This document shows positions 1 through 9,777 of a stretch of DNA of 64,000 bases, piece by piece. The DNA lies in contig JAGTXO010000006.1 in NCBI GenBank assembly GCA_019448385.1, positions 992,001 to 1,056,000 of the forward strand. Reading direction: 5' to 3'. Each line of letters begins with the position of its first letter. Within the stretch, counting starts at the first letter, position 1. The DNA is from Diacronema lutheri (Eukaryota; Haptophyta; Pavlovophyceae; Pavlovales; Pavlovaceae). Below the pieces are notes generated by a model, which saw nothing but the letters and a program-made list of their open reading frames with translations, searched no databases and had not been told where the DNA came from. The position numbers and the translations under genes are program-made.

Positions 1-299
1 GATCGTCGTGCCCGAAACGAGAGTGTCTATCGCGGTCGCGAGCTGCGCGCTCGATGAGACGCTCACTATCGCCGCATCTGCGACCGCGAGCGCGAGCGAA
101 AGGAAAAAGCCGCGCCGTGCCATCGACCCAGAACTCCCGATCTCCGGAGGTGGGGATCGGCAATCTCACTTTTCAAGTTTTCACAAGGGCTGCTGCATCT
201 TAAAAGCTTTTAACCCTTTTTTGGTAGCAGACGCAACGGGCGAAACGTGCCGCGTGGCAGGCGTGCCGCGTGCGTCATCCGCGCCGTCACAGGCTGCAA

Positions 300-363
<64 letters not shown>

Positions 364-480
364 AGCTCGAATCCTCGGTACCGAGCGACTCGCCCGTGCC
401 GGCACGCGCGGCGCCTGGCGCGCGGCGGATGGGGCTCGGCGCTGCGCGCAACGGCATGGTCGCGCCGCGCTTGCAGCGTT
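1..480. other. Left-edge segment without a supported gene
   Basis: All open frames here are short or pass through the poly-C run, where any frame gives homopolymer proline or glycine. I see no domain, RNA gene or transposon end. A relatively AT-rich patch lies at about 195-225. Confidence 0.5.
301..363. repeat. 63-base uninterrupted poly-C run
   Basis: Positions 301-363 are all C, followed by ordinary unique sequence. No other homopolymer of this size occurs in the window. It could be a real poly-C/poly-G tract able to form G-quadruplex or i-motif structures, or an assembly or polishing artefact. Its exact length should not be trusted. Confidence 0.85.
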
Positions 481-900
481 TTCAGCGCGGCCATGCGCAC
501 CCCAAGCGTTGCGCCGCCTGCATCTTCCGTCCCTTCACACGCGACGCCTCGTCGTCGGCAGAAGCTTCCGTCGCCGCACCTGCCGTTGGACCCGACGGTC
601 CTGACCATCTGCGCCGCGACTGCAAACTTCGCGGGCACGCCGCCACGCAAGGATTTGCTCGCGTTGAAGCGCCAAGAACGGAATCATGGAACATAGACTG
701 GCGGCGTAGGCCATTGTGAACCATCATGTCGCCGCCGGCTAGGGCGTCATGGCGCCGTTCGCGCCGCGCGATCCGGCGCGGCACGCGCCCACCGTGCGCG
801 GCGCGCGTGGCGCGCCCACGCGTGCGAGTGACGCAACCCCGTTGGGCCCATGCGCGCGTCGGGCAAAGCATCGCAAAGATGCCAAAGGTGCCCAGCACGA

Positions 901-1140
901 TCAGCGCGGCAAGTACGGCTCGTCGCGCTTGATCGCGCCGCGCACACGGCTGATCGCGCCGGAGAGTGACACGCCAGATGCACGCTCCCACGCCCAGCTC
1001 CTCCAAGACTGCGCCGATTCGTCGCCGTCGCGGCTGTGCTCCTGGTCGATCCAGCTGTTCGTGTGCTCCCACACTCGGCTCTCGAAGCCCTGCAGCTCGT
1101 GCACGGCGCGCTTGTACATGTGCGCGACGGCCTCGGGCAT
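901..1140 (-). CDS. Candidate hypothetical protein, incomplete model
   Basis: The minus-strand frame from the ATG at 1140 gives 79 residues of balanced, charged composition, unlike the Arg/Ala-rich shadow frames nearby. It includes an amphipathic stretch (AVAHMYKRAVHELQGFESRV). The frame stays open upstream to about 1230 without another ATG, so a further 5' exon is possible. Directly after the stop, a neighbouring frame encodes a hydrophobic segment (VLAALIVLGTFGIFAML), as expected if an unrecognised splice joins the two into a tail-anchored membrane protein. I do not recognise a family. It would be divergent from the zinc-finger gene that follows. Confidence 0.3.
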   Translation of the reverse strand: MPEAVAHMYKRAVHELQGFESRVWEHTNSWIDQEHSRDGDESAQSWRSWAWERASGVSLSGAISRVRGAIKRDEPYLPR

Positions 1141-1330
1141 GTTGTCAAACGTCGGCGGCGTTTGTGATGCTCTTCACGGAAAAGTCTTCGTTCCCGCCAG
1201 CCCCCGAAACCGCCAGCAACTTTAAATTGGTTAAAACCTGTTTGGACTGTTACACGTGCTCAACGGCAGCACGGCCGCCGACGCGACGGTTGCGGCCGCC
1301 GGCCGGCACCAACGCGGGCTTGCGGTGCGC

Positions 1331-2568
1331 ATGAACCTCGCGCAGCGCGCGTCCAAGTCGGGCATGACGTGCGTTGACCTCGGCGCGCCGAGCGCGCCCG
1401 CGCCGCCGGGGACGGCAGCCGCGCACACTTTTGACACCACCGTCGCGGTGGGCGCGAGCGATGTGCTCAACTGGTGCCACCAATGCAAGGAGCGAAAGCG
1501 CGTCTCGCAGTGCACAAATGAGCATCCGCGTTGCCGCCGACGCTACTGTGAGGCGTGCCTGCGCACCAATTATGGCGAACGGATTGCCGACGTGCTCCGG
1601 CTCTCCACGTGGGCCTGCCCGTGCTGCCGCTCGCTCTGCGTCTGTGCCGCGTGCAAGCGCCGGAAAGACGCGCTCGTCGCCTCGACGCTCGCCGCGGCGC
1701 GCGCGCTGCGTCAGCAGGAAGGCGTGACACCGGCCGATGGGCTCGACTACCGGCCGCCTCCTTTGCCCCTCCCGCCACCGCGCAAGCCCACGCTGCGCAT
1801 GCCGTATAACTGTGCCAAATGCGGCTTGCCCAAGGTGAGCGCACGCGCGCACGCGCGTCGCGGGCCCGCGCGCTGAGGCGTGCATGCTGCGCCACGCCGC
1901 GCCACGACGCGCCATGCCACACCTGCGCGCGCGCGCGAGCAGCAAGGGCACGTGTGCGTCGGAGCGCGCACGCCGCGGCTCGACGGCCTTGCAGGCGCGG
2001 AGCTCAGCAGCGGCGGCGAGCGGCGCACCGGCGCGGCGCAATCCGCGGCGCCGTGGTCGCCGCCTCGCGCTGAGCCGCCCGCGCAGCCCTCGCGCGATAC
2101 CTTGGCGCACGATCGCGCCTTCTCGCCCGGCGCGCGCGCTGGCGAACTCGCGCGGCTGATGCTCGACGCGCATCCCGCGCCGGTCGCAGCCGCACTGCTC
2201 GGCACGTGCGTGTCCGGCGCTGCGGCGGTCTCCGCGCTGTACGCCGAGCTGCAGCGGCAGCTCACGCGTTACGTACCACCGGGCGGCGGCGCAGCGTGTG
2301 GCAATGGGGGGCGCGCGGGGCGCGCCGACGGCATGGTGCTAGACGGGGCCATCGCGGCGGAGGCGGATTGCGTGGGTGGTGCGCGCGCGCGCGCGCGCGC
2401 CGCGGCCGGCTGCGCTGCAGGTCACCGTCTTTCGCACGCCCGCGCTCGCGCCGCGCGCCGCTGCTCGCCGTCGCCGCCGCCGCAACAGGCGAGCGAGCGA
2501 GCGCAACACCGCGCAAGCGGCCACGCACCGCCACCCAGCTCGCGCCGACCGGTGCCGCGGCGTCGTGA
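1331..2568 (+). CDS. CDCA7-type zinc-finger protein (zf-4CXXC_R1)
   Basis: The N-terminal exon (1331-1834, 168 codons) carries the CDCA7/R1 zinc-finger pattern: CHQC, a spaced Cys, YCEACLRTNYGE, then CPCCR and CVCAACK. Family members bind DNA in the nucleus and, in animals and plants, recruit the HELLS/DDM1 remodeller to methylated or hemimethylated DNA. A GTGAGC donor after CGLPK joins phase 0 to an exon starting near 1943, restoring CGLPKQGHVC, a Cys pair typical of such proteins. The start is the first in-frame ATG; the open frame extends upstream to 1256 without one. The 3' part is uncertain: a second intron near 2372-2420 is likely, but three reading phases remain possible. The end given is the stop of the frame that does not run into the tRNA gene. 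Confidence 0.7.
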
Positions 2569-2711
2569 GCGGTCACTCGGAGGGTCAGCTCTCACAGCGT
2601 TGGTTCGCGGCGCGCCACGCGACAGGTCTTCGCACCAGCCCTGCGCGCGGCCGCGTTGGTCGCGCCGGCTGGCGCGATCAAAAAAGGAAGAAAAAGGCAG
2701 GATAGGGCGAG

Positions 2712-2782
2712 TGCACTCTACGAGAATCGAACTCGTGCCCGCTGCATGGGGAGCAGCGATTCTGCCACTAAACTAAGAGTGC
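2712..2782 (-). tRNA. tRNA-Gly(CCC)
   Basis: The reverse complement folds into a full cloverleaf: acceptor stem GCACTCT/AGAGTGC, D arm GTTT/GAAT, anticodon stem GCTGC/GCAGC, loop TCCCCAT with anticodon CCC, and T arm ACGAG/CTCGT with loop TTCGATT. The discriminator base is A. There is no intron and CCA is not encoded. Position 33 is C instead of the near-universal U. A run of T on the minus strand, just beyond the 3' end at about 2680-2697, could serve as the Pol III terminator. Confidence 0.95.
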
Positions 2783-2957
2783 GCCATTTTACAACATCGT
2801 CCAAATTTTGCCTTGATATACGCGTAAAGTCGTATTCAACATGCTGCTTGCGGCGCCGGGGCGCGCCGGTGGTGCGTGCCCTCAACCGCCGGCGCTGCGC
2901 GTGCCGCAACGCGCGTGACCTCGGCGTCACGCGCCGGCCTCGCTTCGCTTCGCGCCC

Positions 2958-5900
2958 TCACGCCGCATGCTCGAGCGCGGCCGCCACCTGCCGCAGGACT
3001 GCGCCGTCGACGGCGCGCAGCGCGTCCTCGCCGCCCGGCGCGGCGCGCAGCGCGCCGACGCACGCGCGCAGGAGCTCGCGCGCGGGTAGCGCGCGTGTCG
3101 GGTCGGGCGCGAGCTCGTCAAGCGCGGCGCCAAACTCGCCCGACGCGCCGCCGGCGTGCGGCGGCTCGCCCGAGCATGCGCCGTCGGCGGCAGCGGCGGC
3201 GGCGCGCCCATCCTGCTCTGCAACGACGCCCGTCACAAAGGCGAGGATCTCGTCGGCGCGCGCGCGCGCGGGCGCGGCGTCGACGAGCAGCGCGAGCAGC
3301 GCGGCCGCGCAGAGCGCGCGCGCGCTGGCCAGGAGCACGCAGTCGAGGGAGGCGAGCCAGCCGTCGAGCACGCGCGCGAGCGCGTCCGCCGGCGCCGCCG
3401 CGCCGCCTGCGAGCATTGTCATGAGCGCAGGTAGCGCGTCGGCGCGGTGGACGCACAGCCGCGCGAGCGCGCACGCGCACGCGCCGTCGACGAGCCCGCC
3501 GCCGCCGCCGTCGGCGGCGGCGGCGAGCGCGGCGGCGGCGGCGAGCAGCGCGGGCGCGAGCGCGGCCGGCGCGGCAGCGGGCGCGACGCGCAGGCATGTC
3601 TCGACGACGCCGAGCGCGGCGACGGCGCCACGCCGGCCATCGCCCGGAGCGCCCGCACCCGCGCGCACGCCCGCCTCGAGCGCGCCGCCGAGCTCGGGCG
3701 CCCCGAGCAGCGCGCCGGGCGAGAGGAGCGCGTAGTGGTCGACGACGAGGAAGGCAGCACGCGCGTGCTCGCCCGTGCCCGCCGCGTCGGCCGCGACGGC
3801 GAGCGCCCGGCGCGCGAGCGCGGCCAGCTCGGACGGCGGCGCAGCGCGCGCGCTTGCCGCCGCGCGCATCGCGGCGAGCCAGAGCGCCGTGCCGCGCTCG
3901 CAGAGTCCGGTTGGCGTGCCGGGTGCGGTCGCGCGCTCAATGATCGCCGCGCACGCTCGCAGCGCGCCGCCGAGGAGCGGCGGCGCGCGCGGCTCGGCGC
4001 GGTCGAGGTCAGCGGCTCGGCGCGCGACGCACGCAGCCGCGTCGCAGCACGCCTCGGCGAGCGGCTGCTCGCTGCCGCTCGCCGCCCACACGGCGGGCAA
4101 CGCGTCGAGCGCGGCGGCGAGCGCGGTGCGCGCGCCCGCCGCTGCCGGCTCGGCGCACGCCGCGTCGACGACGCGAGGCAAGAGCGCGAGCGCGCGCCAG
4201 CGCGCGTCAGCGCGCGCGAGCGCGCCGCATGCGCCGCATGCGCCGCCGCCGCCGCCGCCGCCGCACGCGAGCAGCACGGCGGGCAGCGCGGCGCGGCCGA
4301 GTGCGGCGGCGCGCGCACCAGCCGCGCCCTCGCGCCGCGCGTCGGCCGCGTCGAGCGCCGCGCGCACGGCGGCGAGCGCGACGAGCGCGACGGCCGGCTG
4401 CGCGTCCGCCGCGAGCGCCGCGACGAGCGCGAGCGCGCCGTCAACGAGGTCGTCGGCGCCGTCGGCGCGCCGCCACCAGTCGGCGCCGTGCGCGAGCGCG
4501 ACCGCCCACGCGGCGCGCAGCCGCGCGAGCGCGCCGGCGCGCGCGTCCGCGCCGTCGGCGAGCGCGGCGCGCAGCGCGCGCGCGCGCGCGCCCGCCGCGC
4601 CGTCGCTCCGCCCCGCGCCGGCGAGCAGCAGGCAGAGTGCGTGCAGCGTCGCGTCGCGGCGCGCGCGCTGCGCGTCGCCGGCGGCGCGTGGCGCGAGCGC
4701 GTCGCCGTCCGCGAGCTCGAGCGCGGCGCGCAGCGCGCCGTCGCGCACGCACGCCGGCGCGACGCCGAGCGCGAGCAGCGCGAAGCGCGCCGCGTCGCGC
4801 GCGCCCGCGCCGTCGGCGAGGGCGGCGACTGATGCGCTCTCGAGCGCGCGCGCGCCAGCGGCGTCGGCCTCGGCGGTGGCGGCGGCCACGTCGACAGCAG
4901 CTGAGACGCCGGCCAGCTCGGCCGCCGCCACCTCCTCCGGCTCATCGGCCCAGGCGTCGAGCGCGTCATCGCCCGCCGCGCCCGCCGCGAGCGCACCAAC
5001 GAGCGCGCGCGCGAGCGCGCCCACCGCGCCCGACGCGGCGTACGTGTCGCACAGCGGGCCGGCCCACGCGCCGGCGCCGTCGGCGAGCACGCGGCCGAGC
5101 AGCACCGCGCACCGCGCCCAGAGCCGCTCGCGCCGCGCGCCGCCCGCGCCGACGAGAACGCCGTGCGCAAACTCGACGGCGTCGGCCACGCCGCGCGCAC
5201 CGAGCGCGGCCGCGCCATGGCGCTCGTGCACGCCGGCGACGAGCTTGAGGAGCGCGCGCGCGAGCGTTTCGGCTGCCTCGCCCTCGATCACGCCGTCTGT
5301 GCCCGCGCTGTCGAGCATCGCCGCGAGCGGGCGCAGCGCGGCGGCCGCGTTGTCGGCGTGCGCGCGCGCGGCCGCCGACCGAGCGTCCGACGCCGCCTCG
5401 CGGAGCCCGACGTGGCCGTGGACGAGGAGCTCGCGGAGCACCTTGGCGCAGAGCGCCGCGCCGACCAGCGCGCGCGCGCGCGCGCCATTGTCGCCGCCAC
5501 CGCCGCCGCCGCCGAGCGCGGCGGCAACGTGCACGCCGAGCATGCGCGCAACGTCTGTTGCGAGCGCGGGCGCGAGCGCGCAAAACTCGCGCTTGTGCGG
5601 GAGAAGGCGGCGCGAGGCGAGCTCCTTGACAACGCGGTGCAGCGCGCGCAGCCCGCGTGCCGCAGCGTCGGCGTCCGGCCGCGCCGCCGCGCCGAGCAGC
5701 GCGGGCAACAGGCCGGCGTGCTCGCCCGACGCGCCGTCCGCGCGCGCGACGCGCGCGAGCGCGAGCGCGCCGTGCGCGGCGACGCGCTCGTCACGCGCGT
5801 CGGTGGCGATGCGCAGCAGCCGCGCGCGCGTCGCCGCCTTCTCCTCGCCGCCGATGGGTTCCGCTTCCCCGCCGCGCGCGCCGGCCAAGCGCGACGGCGC

Positions 5901-6107
5901 CCACCGCCTGTCGATCGCGTGCTTGGCGCACAGCACGGCGAGGAGTGCGGCGTCGGGCGCGAGGCCAGGCGCCTCGAGTGCGTCGAGAAGCGCAGCTACT
6001 GCGCCCGGCCGCGTTTGCGCCGCCTCCAGCTCCCGCTCGCTCGCGCACCGCGCCTCCGGGTCGGCCGAGAGCGCACCGTGGAGCACGCGCACGAGGGCGG
6101 CTTCCAT
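2958..6107 (-). CDS. Importin-11-like karyopherin beta
   Basis: A single exon of 1049 codons, close to the usual karyopherin-beta length. The N-terminus fits the importin-beta N-terminal domain (LVRVLHGALSADPEARCASE, then CAKHAIDRRW). The stretch ALHRVVKELASRRLLPHKRE resembles importin-11. The rest is Ala/Leu-rich helical repeat, as expected of a HEAT solenoid. Family members carry cargo through nuclear pores under Ran-GTP control; importin-11 imports ubiquitin-conjugating enzymes among others. An upstream ATG at 6245 is in frame but adds 46 basic, low-complexity residues, so the start at 6107 is preferred. Protein composition is strongly skewed to alanine. Assignment to importin-11 over other importins is moderate. 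Confidence 0.78.
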   Translation of the reverse strand: MEAALVRVLHGALSADPEARCASERELEAAQTRPGAVAALLDALEAPGLAPDAALLAVLCAKHAIDRRWAPSRLAGARGGEAEPIGGEEKAATRARLLRIATDARDERVAAHGALALARVARADGASGEHAGLLPALLGAAARPDADAAARGLRALHRVVKELASRRLLPHKREFCALAPALATDVARMLGVHVAAALGGGGGGGDNGARARALVGAALCAKVLRELLVHGHVGLREAASDARSAAARAHADNAAAALRPLAAMLDSAGTDGVIEGEAAETLARALLKLVAGVHERHGAAALGARGVADAVEFAHGVLVGAGGARRERLWARCAVLLGRVLADGAGAWAGPLCDTYAASGAVGALARALVGALAAGAAGDDALDAWADEPEEVAAAELAGVSAAVDVAAATAEADAAGARALESASVAALADGAGARDAARFALLALGVAPACVRDGALRAALELADGDALAPRAAGDAQRARRDATLHALCLLLAGAGRSDGAAGARARALRAALADGADARAGALARLRAAWAVALAHGADWWRRADGADDLVDGALALVAALAADAQPAVALVALAAVRAALDAADARREGAAGARAAALGRAALPAVLLACGGGGGGGACGACGALARADARWRALALLPRVVDAACAEPAAAGARTALAAALDALPAVWAASGSEQPLAEACCDAAACVARRAADLDRAEPRAPPLLGGALRACAAIIERATAPGTPTGLCERGTALWLAAMRAAASARAAPPSELAALARRALAVAADAAGTGEHARAAFLVVDHYALLSPGALLGAPELGGALEAGVRAGAGAPGDGRRGAVAALGVVETCLRVAPAAAPAALAPALLAAAAALAAAADGGGGGLVDGACACALARLCVHRADALPALMTMLAGGAAAPADALARVLDGWLASLDCVLLASARALCAAALLALLVDAAPARARADEILAFVTGVVAEQDGRAAAAAADGACSGEPPHAGGASGEFGAALDELAPDPTRALPARELLRACVGALRAAPGGEDALRAVDGAVLRQVAAALEHAA

Positions 6108-6949
6108 CGTGCGCTTTCGCCCAACCCGGGCGCCGGCCGTGGCGCGATGAAGGCAGCGCGCGCACGTGCGATGGACCGTTGCGGGGACGCGCCGCGCTTT
6201 GACGTCGCCGATTCCATGCTTCTCGGCTGGGCGCGCCGTCGGCATCGCGCGCCAAGGGCAGTGCTGCGCGCGCGCGCGTCGCGCGCGCCGGCCGGGCCGC
6301 GCGCGCGTCGCGCGCCGTTGGCGGTTGGACGCACCAAGAGGATCGGCCAGGCCGAGGCCGCGAGCGGCCTACCGCGTCGCGTCCCGCATTGGCGAGGGCG
6401 CACGCGCGCGCGCGCGCGCACGGCATGTACACCGCGCCGCGCGCTTGCGACGAATGAATCGCGCGGCGCGCTCGTGCTGAGTTGAACAATGACGATGCAA
6501 CGAATGAATCGCGCGCGCCGCGCAAAACCCCCCACGACGGCTTCACCACTTTGGCGGCAACCGCTGTTGGCCGCCACGAGCATGTGGCAGAGCGCCGGGG
6601 AAAGAGGGCCTTGTGAGAAAGCTCCTCGATTGGCGAGCGCCTCGATCGGCGGCGGCGCGCGCCACGCTTTTTTGCGGCCTGGTCGCGGCCGACGTCGCGG
6701 CCGAGCGGCTGTGGCGCGGCCGTGCCGGTGCGGCGCGTCCGGGCACGAAGGGCCGCGCAGCACCGGCCACGAGCGGCTCGCAGCGGAGCGTGCGGCGCCG
6801 CCGCTGCGCCGCTCGGCCGCCTCAAAGCCGTCTCGCCGAGTATCAGCTGCGTGCGACTTTTCGTGGTGAAAGAAGTGACGTCGGCGACCGTTCAAAGGTA
6901 TGAGGTATCCACGTCCTATCCTTCAGTTTGTCCGCCGGTGGCCGGGAAA
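6108..6949. other. Long divergent intergenic region
   Basis: This 842-bp region separates the importin gene from the next plus-strand ORF. It holds CpG runs (for example near 6405-6420) and a short near-repeat: an ACGAATGAATCGCGCG-like string occurs at about 6450 and again at about 6500. No conserved coding frame is seen; long ORFs here are Arg/Ala-rich shadows. Confidence 0.5.
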
Positions 6950-7555
6950 ATGCCCGGGCCAAGCTCGACCACGCCGCCTCGCGTGCTGTGCGCCGCGGCG
7001 TTTAGGGACGCCGAGGGCCCGGACGAGGTTATTCCTACCGAAGCTGAGCGCATTGGCGCGCGCACTGGCGCCGGCGCGAGCATTGGCGTCGGCGCACGCC
7101 AACACGCTGGTTGCGACGAGGCGCCCGCCGACGGCGCGCGCGCGCCACTGCGCTCGGTGTCCTCCGGCGATGCTTCACCGGGCGGTTGGGCGGAATGTGC
7201 AGGCGCTGCGGCCGCCGCAGACGGCTGCTTGGGCACGCTTCCGTCGCAGCGCGCCAAGCGGCCGCGGGACGTCGACAACGCCGACGGCGCGCGCGCGCGC
7301 GCGCCGCGGCTGCATGGCGAGCCGTGGTGGCAATCGGCGCCAATCGACGAGCATTGCCTCGCCGCCTTTTGGAAGGCAACGCACGCGAGCGCGGAGGTGC
7401 GGCTGCGCGTAATGCGCGCCGCGTCGTTCGACGGCGACGAGCGCGACCGCGCTGTTCCCGGCATGCTCGCGGCCGTTGTCCAGGACGCACTCCGCTCGCC
7501 GGCGCTCCTACACGCGTTCGTCGGCAACCTGCGCGCGCGACGTGCGCAGCCCTAG
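6950..7555 (+). CDS. Hypothetical protein, 201 aa
   Basis: The first ATG at 6950 opens a 201-residue frame ending with a TAG. The N-terminal 130 residues are Ala/Gly-rich and probably disordered. The last 75 residues look like a folded helical segment (DEHCLAAFWKATHASAEVRL, then VPGMLAAVVQDALRSPALL). A basic KRPRDVD motif could be a nuclear localisation signal. I recognise no family. The opposite-strand ORF over the same bases is Ser/Arg-rich and less protein-like. Confidence 0.4.
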   Translation: MPGPSSTTPPRVLCAAAFRDAEGPDEVIPTEAERIGARTGAGASIGVGARQHAGCDEAPADGARAPLRSVSSGDASPGGWAECAGAAAAADGCLGTLPSQRAKRPRDVDNADGARARAPRLHGEPWWQSAPIDEHCLAAFWKATHASAEVRLRVMRAASFDGDERDRAVPGMLAAVVQDALRSPALLHAFVGNLRARRAQP

Positions 7556-7636
7556 ACATGTGATTGGGACATGTTGATGGCTCAAAGCCCGCGCTGCGTT
7601 CCTCGGCGGCCTGCGCGGGCTTCCTGAACCAAACGC

Positions 7637-9490
7637 ATGAATGGCTCGACCATGCGCACACAGACCGCGGTCCGCGAGGCACCTGAGTCACCGACTGAGC
7701 GACGGCCGGCCGCGATGGCGGCGGCATTGAGGGTGCGCGCGTCGAAGAAGGGCGGCGCGCCGGTGACGGTCGAGCGGCGCGCGCGCGGCAAGGTCGTCAC
7801 AGTCGTGCGCAACGTGCAGGGAGACGCCGCGTCGCTCCTCGACGTGCTCAAGCGCGCACACGGTGCGGGCGGCTCGATCAGCGCGGCGGGCGACGTCGAA
7901 GTGCAGGGCGACCACTGCGAGGCGGTCGTCCGGCTCATCACCACCTCAGGCATGCTCGTCGGAGCACGTCGCGACCCGCCCGTTTCTGCGCGCGCCGGCC
8001 GCGCGGCCGCGCCGGCCGAGCCGGCGCGCGCGCCGTCGCGGCCCAAGCCGCGCGCACCGCCGCCGCCGCCGCCGCTGCCGCCGCCGCAGCGCCAGCCGCG
8101 CGACGGCGCGCCCAAGCCGCCGGCGCGCGCCGACCCCGCCTCATTCAGCGCGTTCGAGCGGCTGATGAAGGCGTGGCCGTACTGGGAGCACGACTACTGC
8201 CGTCTGCGCGAGCTGCACGGCGCATGGCTGGCCGAGCGCGGCGGCGCGCGCGCGGCGTCGTCGGGCTGGCTGCTCGGCGATGAGGAGCGCGCGGCGCACG
8301 CCGGCTCTTCCGCGCGCGCCGCCAGCGCGTTCGCCACGCTCGACAACGCGCTCGACAGCGTCGAGATGCGCGCCGCGCCGTGCCCATCACGCCAGACGCG
8401 CGCACAACGGCGCGCCGCGGCGGCGGTCTCCGCACCACCCCCCGCGCCGGCGGCGCGGCTGCCCGGCGCGGCGGGCGCGCCCAGCGCCGTCGCCCATCGC
8501 TTCATCACGCACGCGCTTGGCCAACGCGCCGATTGCGCTGGCGCGCGGCCGCAGCCGGCCGCACGGCAGCCCGCGTTGCCGCCCCGCGCGCCCGGCGCAT
8601 GTGCGCCATGTGGCGCAGCGGCGGCCCGGCCGCGCCGGACCGACGAGCAGGACAGGGTGGACGACGACGAGGAGGATGAGGCGGAGGAAGAGGGCGAGGG
8701 CGAGGACGACGATTGCGCGCGCGCAGCGATTGGCGTGTCGCTCGGTGACTTTTGTGCGCGCGGCGCGCGCTGCCCGGCGGAGCCCGGCGCGCGCGGCGCG
8801 CGCGGCGCGCACAGCGCGACGGCCCTAGGCCGGCTCGCGTCGCTGCGCGCGCAGCTGCAGGGCGGCGCGTCCGACGAGGAGGCGCTCGCGGCCGCGCTCG
8901 CGCGCTCGGTGGACGACGCGCGCGCTGTCATCGACGACGCCGACGTCGACGACGATGGCGGCCTGGCGCTCGCGCTGGCGCTCAGCGCGAGCGACGGTGG
9001 CGCCGGCGGCGTGCACGGCGGCGCGCAGCGCAGCCTGTGCGCGGGCAAGAGCAAGGGCGAGGCGCGGCTGCCGCACCTGAGCCCCACGGACGTGTGGGGC
9101 GAGCTGGACGACGACGAGGCGCTCGCGCTCGCGCTCGCGCTCAGCCGCGCGGACGCGCCGACCGAACGCGCTGCGCGCGACAGCGCAGGCGAAAGCCGTT
9201 GGCCGTCGCTGCGCGCCGCGCCAACGCTGCCACCCGGCCTGCGCGTCGCCGGCGCGACCGCTGCGCGCCGCGTCGACGACCACGCATCGAGCGCGCCGGG
9301 CTTTGCGGCCTGGGCCTACCGTGCGCTCGAGGCGTGCACTGGCGAGGCTGACAACGAGGTGCTCGTCGACTTTCTGGTTGCGATCGGCGATGTGGACGAG
9401 CAGCTCGACTACCTCGCCGAGGTCGTCGGCGCCAGCCGCGAGCTGCGCGACGAGTGGCTGGCGCGCCGGCTCAACCGACCGTTGCCGTGA
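7637..9490 (+). CDS. SUI1-domain protein with C-terminal ubiquitin-interacting motifs
   Basis: A single 617-codon frame. Residues about 35-105 match the SUI1/eIF1/DENR fold: KKGGAPVTVERRARGKVVTV, then LLDVLKRAHGAGGSI, a GDVEVQGDH turn, and VVRLI. SUI1 domains act in start-codon selection on the 40S subunit. A Pro-rich linker and a short helical block (FERLMKAWPYWEHDYCRLRE) follow. Next come acidic runs and at least two UIM-like motifs, EEALAAALARSVDD and DDEALALALALSRADA, which in known proteins bind ubiquitin. The final 60 residues (WAYRALEACTGEADNEVLVD onward) form a separate helical block faintly like the C-terminus of GIGYF/EXA1 translation repressors. The methionine at residue 27 is an alternative start. 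The combination is unusual and could link translation initiation to ubiquitin; that role is inference. Confidence 0.75.
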   Translation: MNGSTMRTQTAVREAPESPTERRPAAMAAALRVRASKKGGAPVTVERRARGKVVTVVRNVQGDAASLLDVLKRAHGAGGSISAAGDVEVQGDHCEAVVRLITTSGMLVGARRDPPVSARAGRAAAPAEPARAPSRPKPRAPPPPPPLPPPQRQPRDGAPKPPARADPASFSAFERLMKAWPYWEHDYCRLRELHGAWLAERGGARAASSGWLLGDEERAAHAGSSARAASAFATLDNALDSVEMRAAPCPSRQTRAQRRAAAAVSAPPPAPAARLPGAAGAPSAVAHRFITHALGQRADCAGARPQPAARQPALPPRAPGACAPCGAAAARPRRTDEQDRVDDDEEDEAEEEGEGEDDDCARAAIGVSLGDFCARGARCPAEPGARGARGAHSATALGRLASLRAQLQGGASDEEALAAALARSVDDARAVIDDADVDDDGGLALALALSASDGGAGGVHGGAQRSLCAGKSKGEARLPHLSPTDVWGELDDDEALALALALSRADAPTERAARDSAGESRWPSLRAAPTLPPGLRVAGATAARRVDDHASSAPGFAAWAYRALEACTGEADNEVLVDFLVAIGDVDEQLDYLAEVVGASRELRDEWLARRLNRPLP

Positions 9491-9519
9491 AACTGCCCGC
9501 AAGAAGACCCTGAAACTTC

Positions 9520-9527
9520 TATTTAAA
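9520..9527 (+). promoter_or_regulatory. TATA-like element
   Basis: TATTTAAA stands out in very GC-rich sequence 30 bases after the SUI1 gene stop and about 250 bases before the next start codon. Downstream is the inverted CAGAC-A-GTCTG. It could be a core promoter for the 9778 gene or part of the upstream gene's 3' end. Confidence 0.3.
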
Positions 9528-9777
9528 GACGGTGGACAGACAGTCTGCCCAGATCGACCCCGTTTAACGCGGTGCGGCGGACGGCCCCGAGCGCCGCGAG
9601 TCGTGCGCGACAGCGTCACGCTTGCGGCGCGCAGTGAGGTGCGCTGCGTCGCGCGGTCGCGCATGATAGGGGCGCACGCGCCGCGGCCGCCGCGCTGCCC
9701 GTCTTCGTGCCTCTCAACTCTCCCGGCACCCGGCGCGCACCGCGGCAACGCAGACGCGCGCGCGGACCCCGGACCGC

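Noticed and set aside
8-719. Several overlapping long ORFs across the poly-C run
   Set aside because: They owe their length to a homopolymer read as Pro or Gly in every frame; flanking residues show no domain.
2656-3735. Long plus-strand ORFs opposite the importin gene
   Set aside because: Ser/Ala/Arg-rich shadows of a GC-rich gene; the minus strand has the conserved importin motifs.
3447-6485. Plus-strand ORFs of 340-790 codons at 3447-6485
   Set aside because: Same shadow effect: composition is almost only Ala, Arg, Ser and Pro, with no motif.
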